Shown: positions 8,386 through 17,385, numbered from the stretch's first letter. The stretch is DNA of 64,000 nucleotides from Mycolicibacterium psychrotolerans (GCF_010729305.1 NZ_AP022574.1:4774001-4838000); one strand, 5' to 3'. Notes: generated by a model not told the origin, from the letters alone. Program-made: numbers and translations.

Positions 8386-9630
8386 TCAGATCCTGTACCT
8401 GCGGCGGATGGCGTCGAATCGTGCGTGCAGTTGCCCGGTCCGCTCCTCGGGGGTGGCGCGCCGAGTGTCGCCCGGCAGCACCGAGTCCACGTCGGCGGCG
8501 GCTACCACGGTGATACGAACCTCGGGAAGCTGCCGACTCCCGATGACGCGCATGGTGAGATAGCCCTCGCTGAAGCGTTGGGTGTCGATCCAGTTGTGCA
8601 CGCCGGGATCGTTGTGTGCCAATACCATTCGCACGTGGCCGTCCGAGTCGATCGCCGATCTGCTCGGGGTGTAGCTGACCGGCCGGTACAGGTAATCCAT
8701 GCTGTTCCAGAACGCGCCCATGTTCGTCAGCATCCAGAACTCCCCGTCGTCGGCGAACTCGAGAATCAACGCGTCATCCGGCCCGAGACGCCACGGCATC
8801 GTGACGATGAGCCGGCCGCGGCGCGCATCGCGTTGCTCCGCCGCGCCGGCGAAGCGCGCACCGGGAAATACGTTGCGCTCGGGCTCGCCGAAGAGCGAGC
8901 CGATCTCCAGCTCGCGGTCCGGCCAGTCGGTCATCACCCCGGTGAGGAAATCGCCTGCCCACTGCATCGACGCGATCAGATCCTGCGGTGTCGGCATGGG
9001 GCGTGGCTCCCGCATGTCGATGCGCTCGATGCTGAACTGTGCCGAGCGCTCCGACCAGGAGTCGAAACCCTGCCGCATGAACAGCTTCCGCGAGCCCGGA
9101 GTGGTCGGCAGCCAATTCGGCTCGCGCCGTTTCCCACCGATGTAGAGGACGAAGCTCCCATCGGGCTCGGTCACCAGGTCGTCGCCGGTGAGGTTCGCCT
9201 CGGGGGTGTCGCCGAAGGGCTCGTGCAGGTTCGGGTGGTCGGCGCCGTAGTACACGTCCTTCTCGGGTCGCGGCCCTTGGACGGTGAAGTTGATGAAGCG
9301 CGCGGTGCCGCGGTCGCCCGCGATCCGGTAGGTCGATGCACCGTCGATCCACGCCTGCAGATAGACGAAGTCGGCGTTGTCGCCGCCGAGCTTGCGGGCC
9401 GGCCCGCAGAACGGATGGATCATCGGATAACGGGTGTTCTTGGTCTCCAGGGCGAGATCGTAGGCCTGACCGAGGTTCTGCATCAGGTAGCGGAAGGCGT
9501 CGGCGCGCTGCAGAGCATTCGCCGGCGAGGTGTCCTTGAACGCGAGATCCCCTGCCGCCTTGAGCCGGTCGCAGAACTTGTGCCATGCCGCGCCCAGCGC
9601 CACGTCCTCGTCGCTGTCACCGAATGCCAT
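8386..9630 (-). CDS. DUF1214 domain-containing protein
   Basis: 414 aa, no signal peptide or membrane segment. Recognisable by AWHKFCDRLK, LGGDNADFVYLQAWIDG, TYRIAGDRG, FINFTVQGPRPEKD and, late, MDYLYRPVSYTPSRSAIDSDG. These mark the DUF1254/DUF1214 group, whose biochemical role is unknown. The start codon overlaps the sulfotransferase stop by one base (TGATG), so the two are translated together. A paralogue at 41066-42196 shares the GGDN-x-D and YRI-x-G-x-RG motifs and again neighbours a sulfotransferase. Confidence 0.75.
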   Translation of the reverse strand: MAFGDSDEDVALGAAWHKFCDRLKAAGDLAFKDTSPANALQRADAFRYLMQNLGQAYDLALETKNTRYPMIHPFCGPARKLGGDNADFVYLQAWIDGASTYRIAGDRGTARFINFTVQGPRPEKDVYYGADHPNLHEPFGDTPEANLTGDDLVTEPDGSFVLYIGGKRREPNWLPTTPGSRKLFMRQGFDSWSERSAQFSIERIDMREPRPMPTPQDLIASMQWAGDFLTGVMTDWPDRELEIGSLFGEPERNVFPGARFAGAAEQRDARRGRLIVTMPWRLGPDDALILEFADDGEFWMLTNMGAFWNSMDYLYRPVSYTPSRSAIDSDGHVRMVLAHNDPGVHNWIDTQRFSEGYLTMRVIGSRQLPEVRITVVAAADVDSVLPGDTRRATPEERTGQLHARFDAIRRRYRI

Positions 9631-10781
9631 CAGCCCCTCGTCTCGATGTCGATGCCGAAACGTTCGCGGTAAGGGGCGAATTCGTCGTGCAGGTGCTGCA
9701 CGGGAACCGGGAGGACTTCGGTGGTGTAGGTGACCTTGCCGTACCGGTCGCTGCGATGGGTGACGAGGTAGTCGCGCATCGCCTTCTCGGCGTTTGCCGG
9801 CAACGGTGCTCCGGCGAAGTCGTAGAAGCCGCCGATCGTGGTGACCGGGTCGGCGACGAAGTCGCCATAGCGGACGTGGTGGATACGTGGATCGTCCACG
9901 AGCGGGTCGGTGAGGTAGGCATGGAAGTTGGCACGTGATCCCTCGATCGTGGCTTCAGCGTACTGAACCCAGTCCAGCGTCCCGGCCAAGCTTTCGTTGA
10001 TCTGCCCGAAGGCCACGATCTGCGATGCGAGCACCTGCACGGGGTCGCGATGCACCCAGACGATGCGCGCGTCGGGGTAAGTGTCGAAGAGCGCTTGCAG
10101 GCGTCGACCGTGGAAGCCCTTGAGCACCCACCGCTTCGGCGATCGGGTGTACTGAATGTGCTGCAGCATCATGCGGTGCAGGACGTACTGCGCGTGATGG
10201 TCTTGCGGAAAGTTCTGGATGACCACGGGAACACGCCACCACGCGCTCGGGTTCGTGGCACGGAAGTCGAAGGCCCACGTGCGTTCACATTCGGGTAGTC
10301 CGTCGCCGAGGAGATCGTTGTAGGGGTGGCTGACGATCCACGGCGGAATGCGATGGAGGATATCGCCCCAGTCGGCATCAGCCCGCGCCCGGCGCGGATC
10401 GTCGTCACCGGCCGGACCGGGCGGCGGCGAGGGATACATCACTTCCCAGAACCGCAAGGCCCGTGAATCCCCGTCCTCGGCGAGCAGCGCATGCAGCAGT
10501 GTCGTGCCCGACCGGGGCTCGCCGGTGGCGAAGAGCGGAGCCGAGATCTGTTCTGCCGCAAGCGGTAGGCGTGCGTGGTCCGCCATGAAGTGCAGCCGGC
10601 TCGTCAGCAGTCCGTTGACCGTGTGTGCGGCTGCCCGCGAACTCGTGTCATCGAGTTCTGCGCCGTTCAGCCTGTCGACGACCAGCGCGACGCGCGTGGG
10701 CAGCGTGTCGTCACCGAAGTCGTTGTGCCCTGCCGACTCCCGCGCGTCGGCGATGAGGACGTCGGCGTCCAGCCTCGTCAT
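9630..10781 (-). CDS. PAPS-dependent sulfotransferase family protein
   Basis: 383 aa from ATG 10781. Belongs to the large mycobacterial Sulfotransfer_3 group that moves sulfate from PAPS to hydroxyls of lipids, sterols or other small molecules. Seen: the 5'-phosphosulfate loop FATGEPRSGTTLLHALL (about 84-100), FWEVMYPSPPP, the RWVLKGFHGRRLQALF segment and the 3'-phosphate-binding line DARIVWVHRDPVQVLAS. The start overlaps the stop of the upstream LLM gene by 4 nt (ATGA), which fixes the start. Substrate unknown. Confidence 0.88.
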   Translation of the reverse strand: MTRLDADVLIADARESAGHNDFGDDTLPTRVALVVDRLNGAELDDTSSRAAAHTVNGLLTSRLHFMADHARLPLAAEQISAPLFATGEPRSGTTLLHALLAEDGDSRALRFWEVMYPSPPPGPAGDDDPRRARADADWGDILHRIPPWIVSHPYNDLLGDGLPECERTWAFDFRATNPSAWWRVPVVIQNFPQDHHAQYVLHRMMLQHIQYTRSPKRWVLKGFHGRRLQALFDTYPDARIVWVHRDPVQVLASQIVAFGQINESLAGTLDWVQYAEATIEGSRANFHAYLTDPLVDDPRIHHVRYGDFVADPVTTIGGFYDFAGAPLPANAEKAMRDYLVTHRSDRYGKVTYTTEVLPVPVQHLHDEFAPYRERFGIDIETRG

Positions 10782-11902
10782 GACACTCTCCCGGTGAGCT
10801 GCAGCAGTGCGTCCTCGACCTCCCGGGTCTTGCGCGGGGATTCGGCCGCGTATGCCTGACCGGCCATCCCGCTGTAGTCGAGCACCGACACGACCCGGGC
10901 ACCGGCCGCACCGAAGTCGGCGATCTGCGCGGCGACCTGTTTGGGAGTGCCATGCGGAACGACGGACAGGATCGCGGCCGGGTCCACTTGCTCGAAGAGC
11001 CGGAGAAGCCTGTCGCGGGTCAGCACGCGTGGGTCGATGTCCTGGATGCCGCGCCAGTGCTCCCCCATCGGATGCCGGTGACCGGCGGCTGCCAGTGCGT
11101 CGGCGGTCAGCTGCAGCACCAGCGACTTCACCAGCGGGCGCCGCATGATCTCGCTGAGCTCGTCGGGTTCGCCGATGAGGCAGACCACCATCTTCGCCGG
11201 CGTGATCGCGTCCGGGTCTCGCCCGGCCTGCTCGGCCGCCGCCCGGATGCGGGCCAGCTGGCTCGCGTAGGTTTCCGGGCCGGCGCTGCCCGTCGGCCAC
11301 CAGCCGTCGCCGAGTTCACCGACCAGGGCCAGCATGCGGGCACCGTTGGCGCCGATCCAGATCGGTGGCGGGCCGGTGGGGTGCGGCTCGGTGTCCAGCC
11401 GGGCGTGCGCGAGCGTGAAGTACCGTCCGGCGAAGTCGATCGGCCCGTCGGCGTCCCACAGCAGCCGGATCAGGCGCACCGCCTCGGCGAACCGGCTCAC
11501 CGTGCCCTGGTGGTCGAAGCCGTACGGAGCCAGGTTCTCGCGCTCGCCGGCACCGAGCCCGAGGATGAACCGGCCGCCGGAGAGATGGCTCAGCGTCAGG
11601 GCGGACTGGGCCAGCATCACCGGGTGACGACGGACGGTGTCGATGACGCTGGTGGCGAGCCGGGTGCGAGCCGTGCGAGCCGCGACCGCACCGGCAAGGG
11701 TGAGCGCGTCCAGATAGCGGTGTGGCGATGGCGAGGTCTCCGCGAGATCGGTGAACTCGGGCGTCCAGATCGAATCCGGCCAGAAGCTCACCAGGTGATC
11801 GGGCATCCACAGCGAGTGGTAGCGGCCGTCGTCCAGGGCGTCCAGCCCGCTGAGGTCGAGCGGCAGCGTCGTCCGGAAGAACGCGGCCAGCTCCAGGGGC
11901 AT
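10778..11902 (-). CDS. LLM-class flavin/F420-dependent oxidoreductase
   Basis: 374 aa. Luciferase-like TIM barrel. Seen: GRYHSLWMPDHLVSFWPDS, TLAGAVAARTARTRLATSV, the strand-turn GGRFILGLGAGERENL typical of the family, PPIWIGANGARMLALVGELG, and a C-terminal region that ends RKTREVEDALLQLTG. Mycobacterial members usually use F420; the sequence alone does not settle F420 versus FMN. It is the first gene of the operon 11902-6451. ATG 11902 is preceded by about 75 nt of free sequence that should hold the promoter; no clear hexamers were found. Confidence 0.85.
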   Translation of the reverse strand: MPLELAAFFRTTLPLDLSGLDALDDGRYHSLWMPDHLVSFWPDSIWTPEFTDLAETSPSPHRYLDALTLAGAVAARTARTRLATSVIDTVRRHPVMLAQSALTLSHLSGGRFILGLGAGERENLAPYGFDHQGTVSRFAEAVRLIRLLWDADGPIDFAGRYFTLAHARLDTEPHPTGPPPIWIGANGARMLALVGELGDGWWPTGSAGPETYASQLARIRAAAEQAGRDPDAITPAKMVVCLIGEPDELSEIMRRPLVKSLVLQLTADALAAAGHRHPMGEHWRGIQDIDPRVLTRDRLLRLFEQVDPAAILSVVPHGTPKQVAAQIADFGAAGARVVSVLDYSGMAGQAYAAESPRKTREVEDALLQLTGRVS

Positions 11903-11977
11903 GCCAAGGAAGCTACCGGCCGACAGCGGCTACGTCAGGAGATTGCTGAGCGAATGCTCAGCATGTGGATCTGGCTG

Positions 11978-12235
11978 CTACTCCGATGAGCGGAAATAGG
12001 GTTCTACCGTGCCACTGAGTTTGACGACCATGGGGTTTCCGCGGCGATCCTTGGCTGTGGGGACGTCGACCCGCACCCAACCCTCGTCCACGTCGTATTC
12101 GTGAACGTTGTTCTTTTCGACGCCATTGAAGCGGACACCCACATCGCGGCGGAGCACCTCTTCGTCATAGAAGGGGCTGCGCGGGTCGATGGAGAGGTGA
12201 TTCGGTGGAACGTCTGTGGTCTGATCCTCGGACAT
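11978..12235 (-). CDS. DUF3297 family protein
   Basis: 85 aa from ATG 12235. The body PPNHLSIDPRSPFYDEEVLR, VGVRFNGVEKNNVHEYDV, EGWVRV and KDRRGNPMVVKLSGTVEPYF matches the small DUF3297 family, whose function is unknown. The open frame continues to 12358 but that extension lies over the tRNA gene and is Arg-rich, so the shorter start is chosen. Stands alone between the LLM operon and the tRNA. Confidence 0.85.
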   Translation of the reverse strand: MSEDQTTDVPPNHLSIDPRSPFYDEEVLRRDVGVRFNGVEKNNVHEYDVDEGWVRVDVPTAKDRRGNPMVVKLSGTVEPYFRSSE

Positions 12236-12322
12236 GACGGCTTTCGTTGAATGTGTTCTCGGGCTAGGTCTTCTCGAACCTACGCGAGCCCGCGATCGTG
12301 CTGTCGTCAGACCTCTTCGAAG

Positions 12323-12395
12323 TGGAGCTAAGGGGATTCGAACCCCTGACCCCCACACTGCCAGTGTGGTGCGCTACCAACTGCGCCATAGCCCC
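12323..12395 (-). tRNA. tRNA-Ala (anticodon GGC)
   Basis: The minus strand folds into a standard cloverleaf: acceptor GGGGCTA/TAGCTCC with one G-T pair, D stem GCGC/GCGC, anticodon stem CCACA/TGTGG around loop CTGGCAG (anticodon GGC), T arm AGGGG-TTCGAAT-CCCCT, discriminator A. The CCA end is not encoded. It decodes GCC and GCU. Confidence 0.96.
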
Positions 12396-12450
12396 TGATG
12401 TCGTGCTCATCGAAGCTACACCACCAGCCCGGGCCGTTCAAAATCGCAGG

Positions 12451-13719
12451 TCACGGGCATTCACCTCCGGCTTCCGGACCCAGCGGTCGGGCTTCGGTGC
12501 GCTCCTGAGCCACCCGCGGCCGGGTTTCCGGCGCGAACACCCAGCCGATGCAGGCCACGCCCAGGATGACCCCGCTGACCAGGAACGCCCATCCGAACGA
12601 TGTGTACTGCGCGATGAGCCCTACCAGCAAGGATCCGCCGATCGATCCGAAGTCCGCCATCATCTGGAACGTCGCGATCGCCGTGCCGCCGCGCGACTTG
12701 CTGCCCACCACGTCGGCGACGGCGGCCTGCTGCGGCGACACGAACACCCCGGTCGCCGCGCCCGCGACGTAGGCCGCGGCCAGGAACACCGGCAGCGAGG
12801 TCGTGAAGCCGACCAAGGCCGTCGAGAGCGCCGCCAGACTCAGCCCGGCGATCAACAACTTGCGCCGCCCCAGTCGGTCGGACAGATATCCGCTCGGGAT
12901 GACCACCGAGATGTTGCCCACGGCGAACGCCGTCAACGCCACCCCGGCCGCACCCGGCCCCCGGCCGAGCACCTCCACGACGAACAACGGCACCAGCGCG
13001 ATCCGCAGACCGTACGACGCCCATCCGGTCGCGAAGTTCGACAACAGTGCCGCCCGATACGCCGGATGCCGAAAGACCGCACGGAACGGCACGGGCGCGT
13101 CCACGTCGTCGTCGGATCTCCCCACCACCGTGGAATGCCGCAGGCTGACGAACACCACCGTCGCCGCCACCAGCAGCGCCGCCCCGTAGATCAGGAACGG
13201 CGCCGAGAGACCGAAGCCGGCGGTGAGGCTGCCCAGGATCGGCCCGCCGACCGAGCCGACCATGAATCCCGACGAGAACAGTCCCGCAACCCGGCCTCGC
13301 GCATCGGCCGGGGAGATGCGAATCATCAGCCCCAGCGACGACACCGTGAACATCGCCGAGCCGACCCCGCCGAGAGACCGGAAAATCAGCAGCTGCCAAT
13401 ACGTTTGGGCAAAGGCGCAGGCCGCGGTCGACACCGCGACGATCAGCAGCCCGCTGATGTAGACACGCCGCTCCCCCAGCCGCTGCACGAGCAGACCCGC
13501 CGGCGGCGCACCGACCAGACGCATCACCGCGAACGCCGTGATGACGAACGTCGCCGCGCTGATGCTTACTCCGAAGTGCCGGGCGTACTGCGGCAGCACC
13601 GGAGCCACCACGCCGTAGCCCAGCGCCACCACCACGTTGGCAGCGACGAGCACCCACACCTCGCGGGGCAGCCGCGGCTTGGTCGCTTCCCGACAGTCGC
13701 CGTCGGCGACCGAACTCAC
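12451..13719 (-). CDS. MFS transporter
   Basis: 422 aa from GTG 13719, about 12 hydrophobic segments. Seen: EVWVLVAANVVVALGYGVVAPVLPQY (first helix, split here as EVWVLVAANVV and ALGYGVVAPVLPQY), the loop-2/3 GAPPAGLLVQRLGERRVYI signature region, a central hydrophilic loop SDDDVDAPVPF, and the repeat of the signature SDRLGRRKLLI in the second half. Inner-membrane proton-driven exporter of drugs or metabolites; substrate unknown. The GTG overlaps the pgm stop by 4 nt (GTGA), so the two genes are co-transcribed; a functional link is not obvious. Confidence 0.88.
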   Translation of the reverse strand: MSSVADGDCREATKPRLPREVWVLVAANVVVALGYGVVAPVLPQYARHFGVSISAATFVITAFAVMRLVGAPPAGLLVQRLGERRVYISGLLIVAVSTAACAFAQTYWQLLIFRSLGGVGSAMFTVSSLGLMIRISPADARGRVAGLFSSGFMVGSVGGPILGSLTAGFGLSAPFLIYGAALLVAATVVFVSLRHSTVVGRSDDDVDAPVPFRAVFRHPAYRAALLSNFATGWASYGLRIALVPLFVVEVLGRGPGAAGVALTAFAVGNISVVIPSGYLSDRLGRRKLLIAGLSLAALSTALVGFTTSLPVFLAAAYVAGAATGVFVSPQQAAVADVVGSKSRGGTAIATFQMMADFGSIGGSLLVGLIAQYTSFGWAFLVSGVILGVACIGWVFAPETRPRVAQERTEARPLGPEAGGECP

Positions 13720-15350
13720 GAAATGACCGCCGACACCACTTCCCGGGCAGCTTCCTGCACCTCGGCGAGATGCTCGGGGCCGCGGAAGGATTCGGCGTAG
13801 ATCTTGTACACGTCCTCGGTGCCCGACGGCCGCGCGGCGAACCACGCGTTCTCCGTCGTCACCTTCAACCCGCCCAGGGCCGCGCCGTTGCCCGGCGCGG
13901 TGGTCAGCTTCGCGGTGATCGGCTCGCCCGCCAGTTCGGTGGCGCTGACCTGCTCCGGCGAGAGCTTCGCCAGCCGCGCCTTCTGCTCGCGGTTGGCGGG
14001 TGCGTCGATGCGGGCATAGGTCGGCGCGCCGTACTTGTCGGCCAGTTCGGCGTACCGCTGCGACGGCGTCGATCCCGTCACCGCGAGAATCTCCGAGGCC
14101 AGCAGCGCCAGGATGATGCCGTCCTTGTCGGTGGTCCACACCGAACCGTCGCGACGCAGGAACGACGCCCCGGCACTCTCCTCGCCACCGAAACCGATTG
14201 TGCCGCCGACCAACCCGTCGACGAACCACTTGAAGCCCACCGGCACCTCGAGCAGCTTGCGCCCCAACCCGCCGACCACCCGGTCGATGATCGACGAGCT
14301 CACCGCCGTCTTGCCGACCGCCGTCTCCGCGGCCCACTCCGGCCGGTGGGTGAACAGGTACTCGATCGCGACCGCGAGATAGTGGTTCGGATTGAGCAGC
14401 CCCGCATCGGGAGTGACGATGCCGTGCCGGTCGGAGTCGGCGTCGTTGCCGGTCGCGATCTGGTAGGACTCCCGGTTGGCGATCAGGGACGCCATCGCGT
14501 TCGGCGAGCTGCAGTCCATCCGGATCTTGCCGTCGGTGTCGAGCGTCATGAACCGCCACGTCGCGTCGACGAGCGGATTCACCACGGTGAGATCCAGGTT
14601 GTGCCGTTCGGCGATCGCCCCCCAGTAGTCGACGCTGGCCCCGCCGAGCGGGTCGGCGCCGATGCGGATGCCTTCGGCGGCGATCGCGTGGATGTCGACG
14701 ACGTTGGGCAGGTCGGCGACATAGGCGTCCAGATAGTCGTGACGCTGGGTGCCGTTCATCGCACGCGCCAACGGGACGCGCTTGACCCCGCGCAGGCCGT
14801 CGCGCAGCAGTTCGTTGGCCCGCGCGGCGATCACCGTCGTCGCGTCGGAGTCGGCCGGGCCGCCGTTGGGCGGGTTGTACTTGAACCCGCCGTCGCGCGG
14901 GGGGTTGTGCGACGGGGTCACGACGATGCCGTCGGCCAGCGCCGTGTCGCGACCGCGGTTGTACGACAGGATCGCGTGACTCACCGCCGGCGTCGGGGTG
15001 TACCGGCCGGCCGAGTCGATCATCGTGACGACGTCGTTGGCGGCCAGCACCTCCACGGCCGACACCCACGCCGGTTCGGAGAGGGCATGGGTGTCCCTGC
15101 CGATGAACAGCGGACCGGTGGTGCCCTGCGCAGCCCGGTACTCGACGATGGCCTGCGTTATGGCCAGGATGTGCGCTTCGTTGAACGCCGCGTCGAGGCT
15201 GGATCCGCGGTGGCCCGAGGTGCCGAACGCGACCTGCTGGTCGACGTCGTCCGGGTCGGGCGTCACGGTGTAGTAGGACGTCACCACCGAAGCGATGTCG
15301 ATGAGGTCTTCGGGTTGCGCCGGCTTACCGGCACGGGGGTTCGCCGCCAT
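13716..15350 (-). CDS. pgm: Phosphoglucomutase, alpha-D-glucose-specific
   Basis: 544 aa from ATG 15350, matching the ~547 aa of mycobacterial PgmA; an upstream in-frame ATG at 15389 would add an atypical MFCGGGSRGR leader. Interconverts glucose-1-phosphate and glucose-6-phosphate. Seen: QVAFGTSGHRGSS, the phosphoserine loop GIVVTPSHNPP with Ser147, the metal-binding DADSDRHG, GGEESAGAS (sugar binding) and ARPSGTEDVYKIYAESF at the phosphate-binding C-terminus. It feeds GlgC and other sugar-nucleotide pathways. Divergent from crcB with about 70 nt between. Confidence 0.96.
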   Translation of the reverse strand: MAANPRAGKPAQPEDLIDIASVVTSYYTVTPDPDDVDQQVAFGTSGHRGSSLDAAFNEAHILAITQAIVEYRAAQGTTGPLFIGRDTHALSEPAWVSAVEVLAANDVVTMIDSAGRYTPTPAVSHAILSYNRGRDTALADGIVVTPSHNPPRDGGFKYNPPNGGPADSDATTVIAARANELLRDGLRGVKRVPLARAMNGTQRHDYLDAYVADLPNVVDIHAIAAEGIRIGADPLGGASVDYWGAIAERHNLDLTVVNPLVDATWRFMTLDTDGKIRMDCSSPNAMASLIANRESYQIATGNDADSDRHGIVTPDAGLLNPNHYLAVAIEYLFTHRPEWAAETAVGKTAVSSSIIDRVVGGLGRKLLEVPVGFKWFVDGLVGGTIGFGGEESAGASFLRRDGSVWTTDKDGIILALLASEILAVTGSTPSQRYAELADKYGAPTYARIDAPANREQKARLAKLSPEQVSATELAGEPITAKLTTAPGNGAALGGLKVTTENAWFAARPSGTEDVYKIYAESFRGPEHLAEVQEAAREVVSAVIS

Positions 15351-15421
15351 GGGTTCGATTCTGCCCCGTGAGCCGCCCCCGCAGAACACTGGACGCGTGA
15401 TCAGTCGGCATACTTTCCGCC

Positions 15422-15817
15422 ATGTCCATCGACGCCCGCGAGATGGCGGCTGTGTTCGTCGGCGGCGCCCTCGGCAGCCTGGCGAGAGCCGGGGTGGCAG
15501 AACTCGCCGCGCCCGATCCGGCCCGATGGCCGTGGCCGACCTTTGCCGTCAACATCGTCGGCGCCCTGCTGCTCGGCTACTTCACCACCCGTCTTCTGGA
15601 ACGTCTACCGTTGTCGAGCTATCGGCGCCCTCTACTGGGGACCGGGTTGTGCGGCGGCCTGACCACGTTCTCAACCATGCAGGTGGAGACGTTGCGAATG
15701 ATCGAGCACCACCACTACGGCCTGGCGATCGGGTACACCGTGGCCAGCCTCGTGGCGGGGCTCTTAGCGGTCCATGTCGCGACCGCGTTGGTGCGGCGCG
15801 CCCGGGTGCGCGCATGA
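15422..15817 (+). CDS. crcB: Fluoride exporter CrcB/Fluc, subunit 1
   Basis: 131 aa, four hydrophobic segments. Fluc channels are dual-topology dimers that let fluoride out of the cytoplasm. Seen: GGALGSLARAGVAEL at the first helix, the conserved NIVGALLLGYF with channel Asn, and GTGLCGGLTTFSTMQVE, the TM3 break that carries the Na+ site and polar track. Paired genes like this usually form a heterodimer. Its last 4 nt overlap the start of the second crcB gene. No fluoride riboswitch is visible in the 70 nt upstream. Confidence 0.93.
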   Translation: MSIDAREMAAVFVGGALGSLARAGVAELAAPDPARWPWPTFAVNIVGALLLGYFTTRLLERLPLSSYRRPLLGTGLCGGLTTFSTMQVETLRMIEHHHYGLAIGYTVASLVAGLLAVHVATALVRRARVRA

Positions 15818-16182
15818 GCGGGATGCTGTGGTCCGGCGTCGCTGTGATGGGCGGCCTTGGGGCAATGGCGCGCTTCGTCATCGACCGCGGTGTGGCCAAG
15901 CGGGTCGCCCGTCCGTCCCCGTTCGGCACTCTGACGGTGAATCTCACCGGCGCCGCGCTGTTGGGATTTCTGAGCGGCCTCACGCTGAGCCACCCGACGG
16001 CGCTGCTGGTGAGCACCGGGTTCGTCGGCGCCTACACGACCTTCTCGACGTGGATGTTCGAGACGCACCGGTTGGCCGAAGAGCGGGAGTACCTTCCCGC
16101 GACGGCCAACATCGTGGTCAGTGTCCTCGCAGGGGTCACCGCAGCGGCGGTGGGCCAGTGGATTGCGCACGGCGTGTCATGA
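15814..16182 (+). CDS. crcB: Fluoride exporter CrcB/Fluc, subunit 2
   Basis: 122 aa, four membrane segments. Seen: VMGGLGAMARFVIDRGV, TVNLTGAALLGFLSG and GFVGAYTTFSTWMFE, the same landmarks as subunit 1 with the GG of CGGLTTFST replaced by GA. ATG 15814 overlaps the first crcB stop (ATGA), and its own TGA overlaps the next ATG at 16179, so three proteins are coupled in translation. Probably assembles with subunit 1 in opposite membrane orientation. Confidence 0.93.
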   Translation: MSGMLWSGVAVMGGLGAMARFVIDRGVAKRVARPSPFGTLTVNLTGAALLGFLSGLTLSHPTALLVSTGFVGAYTTFSTWMFETHRLAEEREYLPATANIVVSVLAGVTAAAVGQWIAHGVS

Positions 16183-17219
16183 CGGGCCTCACCGACACTC
16201 TGAAACTGACCGTCCACTTCGCGGAGCGGGAACGCACCGACGGCAGATACCTCGCCGACGCCCTGCTCGACCTCTATGCCGATCGCGGCGTGGCGACGAG
16301 CATCATGCTGCGGGGCATCAGCAGCTTCGGTCCGCGCAACATCGTGCGCAGCGACGAATCCCTCAGCCTGTCCGAAGACCTGCCGGTGGTGGTCTCGGCG
16401 GTCGATGCCCCCGGCGTGATCGATGCCGTCGTCGACGAGGTCGTAGCACTGACCGGGCGGGGGCTGATCACTCTGGAACGGGCACGCGCTGTCAGCGGCG
16501 CACTGCCCGACCTCGACCACACGGTCAAGCTGACGGTGTATCTCGGTCGCCAGCAGCGGGCCGGTCGCCTGGCTGGATACCAGGCCGCGTGCGAGATCTT
16601 CCGCCGGCACGGTTTCGCGAGCGCGACGACGTTGCTGGGGGTGGATGGCACCGTCTCGGGCCAACGCAGGCGTGCGCGCTTCTTCAGCCGCAACGGCGAC
16701 GTGCCGACGATGGTCGCCGCGATCGGGACCCCGGCGCAGGCAGTGGCCTGCCGTGACGAACTGGTCGAGACACTCGATGATCCGTTACTGACTCTCGAGC
16801 GCGCGCAATTGTGCAAACGCGATGGGCGGGTACTCGAACGACCGGATCAAACGACCGGCGCAATGCCCGCGTTCCAGAAGCTCACCGTCGTCACGTCCGA
16901 GGACAGCCGCTATCGCGGCATCGCCATTCACCGCGCACTCGTGCGCAGATTGCGTGATTCCCGAGCGGTCAGCGGCGCGACTGTGCTGCGCGGCCTGTGG
17001 GGTTTCCACGGTGACCACGTGCCGCACGGTGACCGCATGTTCCGGCTCGGCCGCTCCGTGCCGGTCACCACGATCGTCGTCGACACTCCAGAGGCGATCT
17101 CCCGCTGCTTCGCCATCGTCGACGAACTCACCGACGGGCACGGGTTGGTGCTCTGCGAGACGGTGCCGGCGGTCCTCGCCGTCGACCATGAGAACCGGCG
17201 GGGCGACCTCCACCTGTAG
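16179..17219 (+). CDS. Three tandem DUF190 (PII-like) domains in one chain
   Basis: 346 aa, soluble. Three homologous blocks of about 100 residues: 6-104 (LKLTVHFAERERTDGRYLAD), 115-213 (VKLTVYLGRQQRAGRLAGYQ) and 232-334 (QKLTVVTSEDSRYRGIAIHR). Each starts with KLTV, continues through an alpha-helix, a GATVLRG/TSIMLRG-type strand, an S-x-D-x-P-V-V strand and ends in a L-x-LE strand. DUF190 proteins have a ferredoxin-like PII fold and normally are about 110 aa with one domain, often beside crcB; PII-type proteins work as trimers. Here one polypeptide could form a complete pseudo-trimer. A sensing role for the CrcB pair is inference. Confidence 0.85.
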   Translation: MTGLTDTLKLTVHFAERERTDGRYLADALLDLYADRGVATSIMLRGISSFGPRNIVRSDESLSLSEDLPVVVSAVDAPGVIDAVVDEVVALTGRGLITLERARAVSGALPDLDHTVKLTVYLGRQQRAGRLAGYQAACEIFRRHGFASATTLLGVDGTVSGQRRRARFFSRNGDVPTMVAAIGTPAQAVACRDELVETLDDPLLTLERAQLCKRDGRVLERPDQTTGAMPAFQKLTVVTSEDSRYRGIAIHRALVRRLRDSRAVSGATVLRGLWGFHGDHVPHGDRMFRLGRSVPVTTIVVDTPEAISRCFAIVDELTDGHGLVLCETVPAVLAVDHENRRGDLHL

Positions 17220-17250
17220 CCAGGTTGGCCTGGCCCGGACGCGAGTACTC

Positions 17251-17355
17251 GCCTGGCGCGCGGAACTTCAGCGGCGCTTCGAGGAACGAGATCGCCAGCA
17301 CCATGCCCAGCCACACGAACGTCGCCGCGGCAGCGACGGCAGAACCAGCGTGCAC
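17251..17355 (-). pseudogene. 5' remnant of a small integral-membrane protein gene
   Basis: From GTG 17355 the minus strand reads a good first transmembrane segment ending in a conserved-looking ISFLEAPLKFRAPG, about 35 residues, which resembles the N-terminus of a mycobacterial four-helix membrane protein (DUF4149/TMEM205-like). After FRAPG the frame turns into low-complexity Arg/Gly sequence that overlaps the DUF190 gene in antisense. The rest of the gene is missing, so a deletion or insertion joined the crcB-DUF190 operon to this remnant. Confidence 0.5.
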
Positions 17356-17385
17356 GCCCGCAGCCTACGGTGGCAGGGTGGGGTG

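Noticed and set aside
15351..15421. Possible fluoride riboswitch before crcB
   Set aside because: Only 70 nt are available and the conserved GGNGAUGG / CUGAUG-type core cannot be found.
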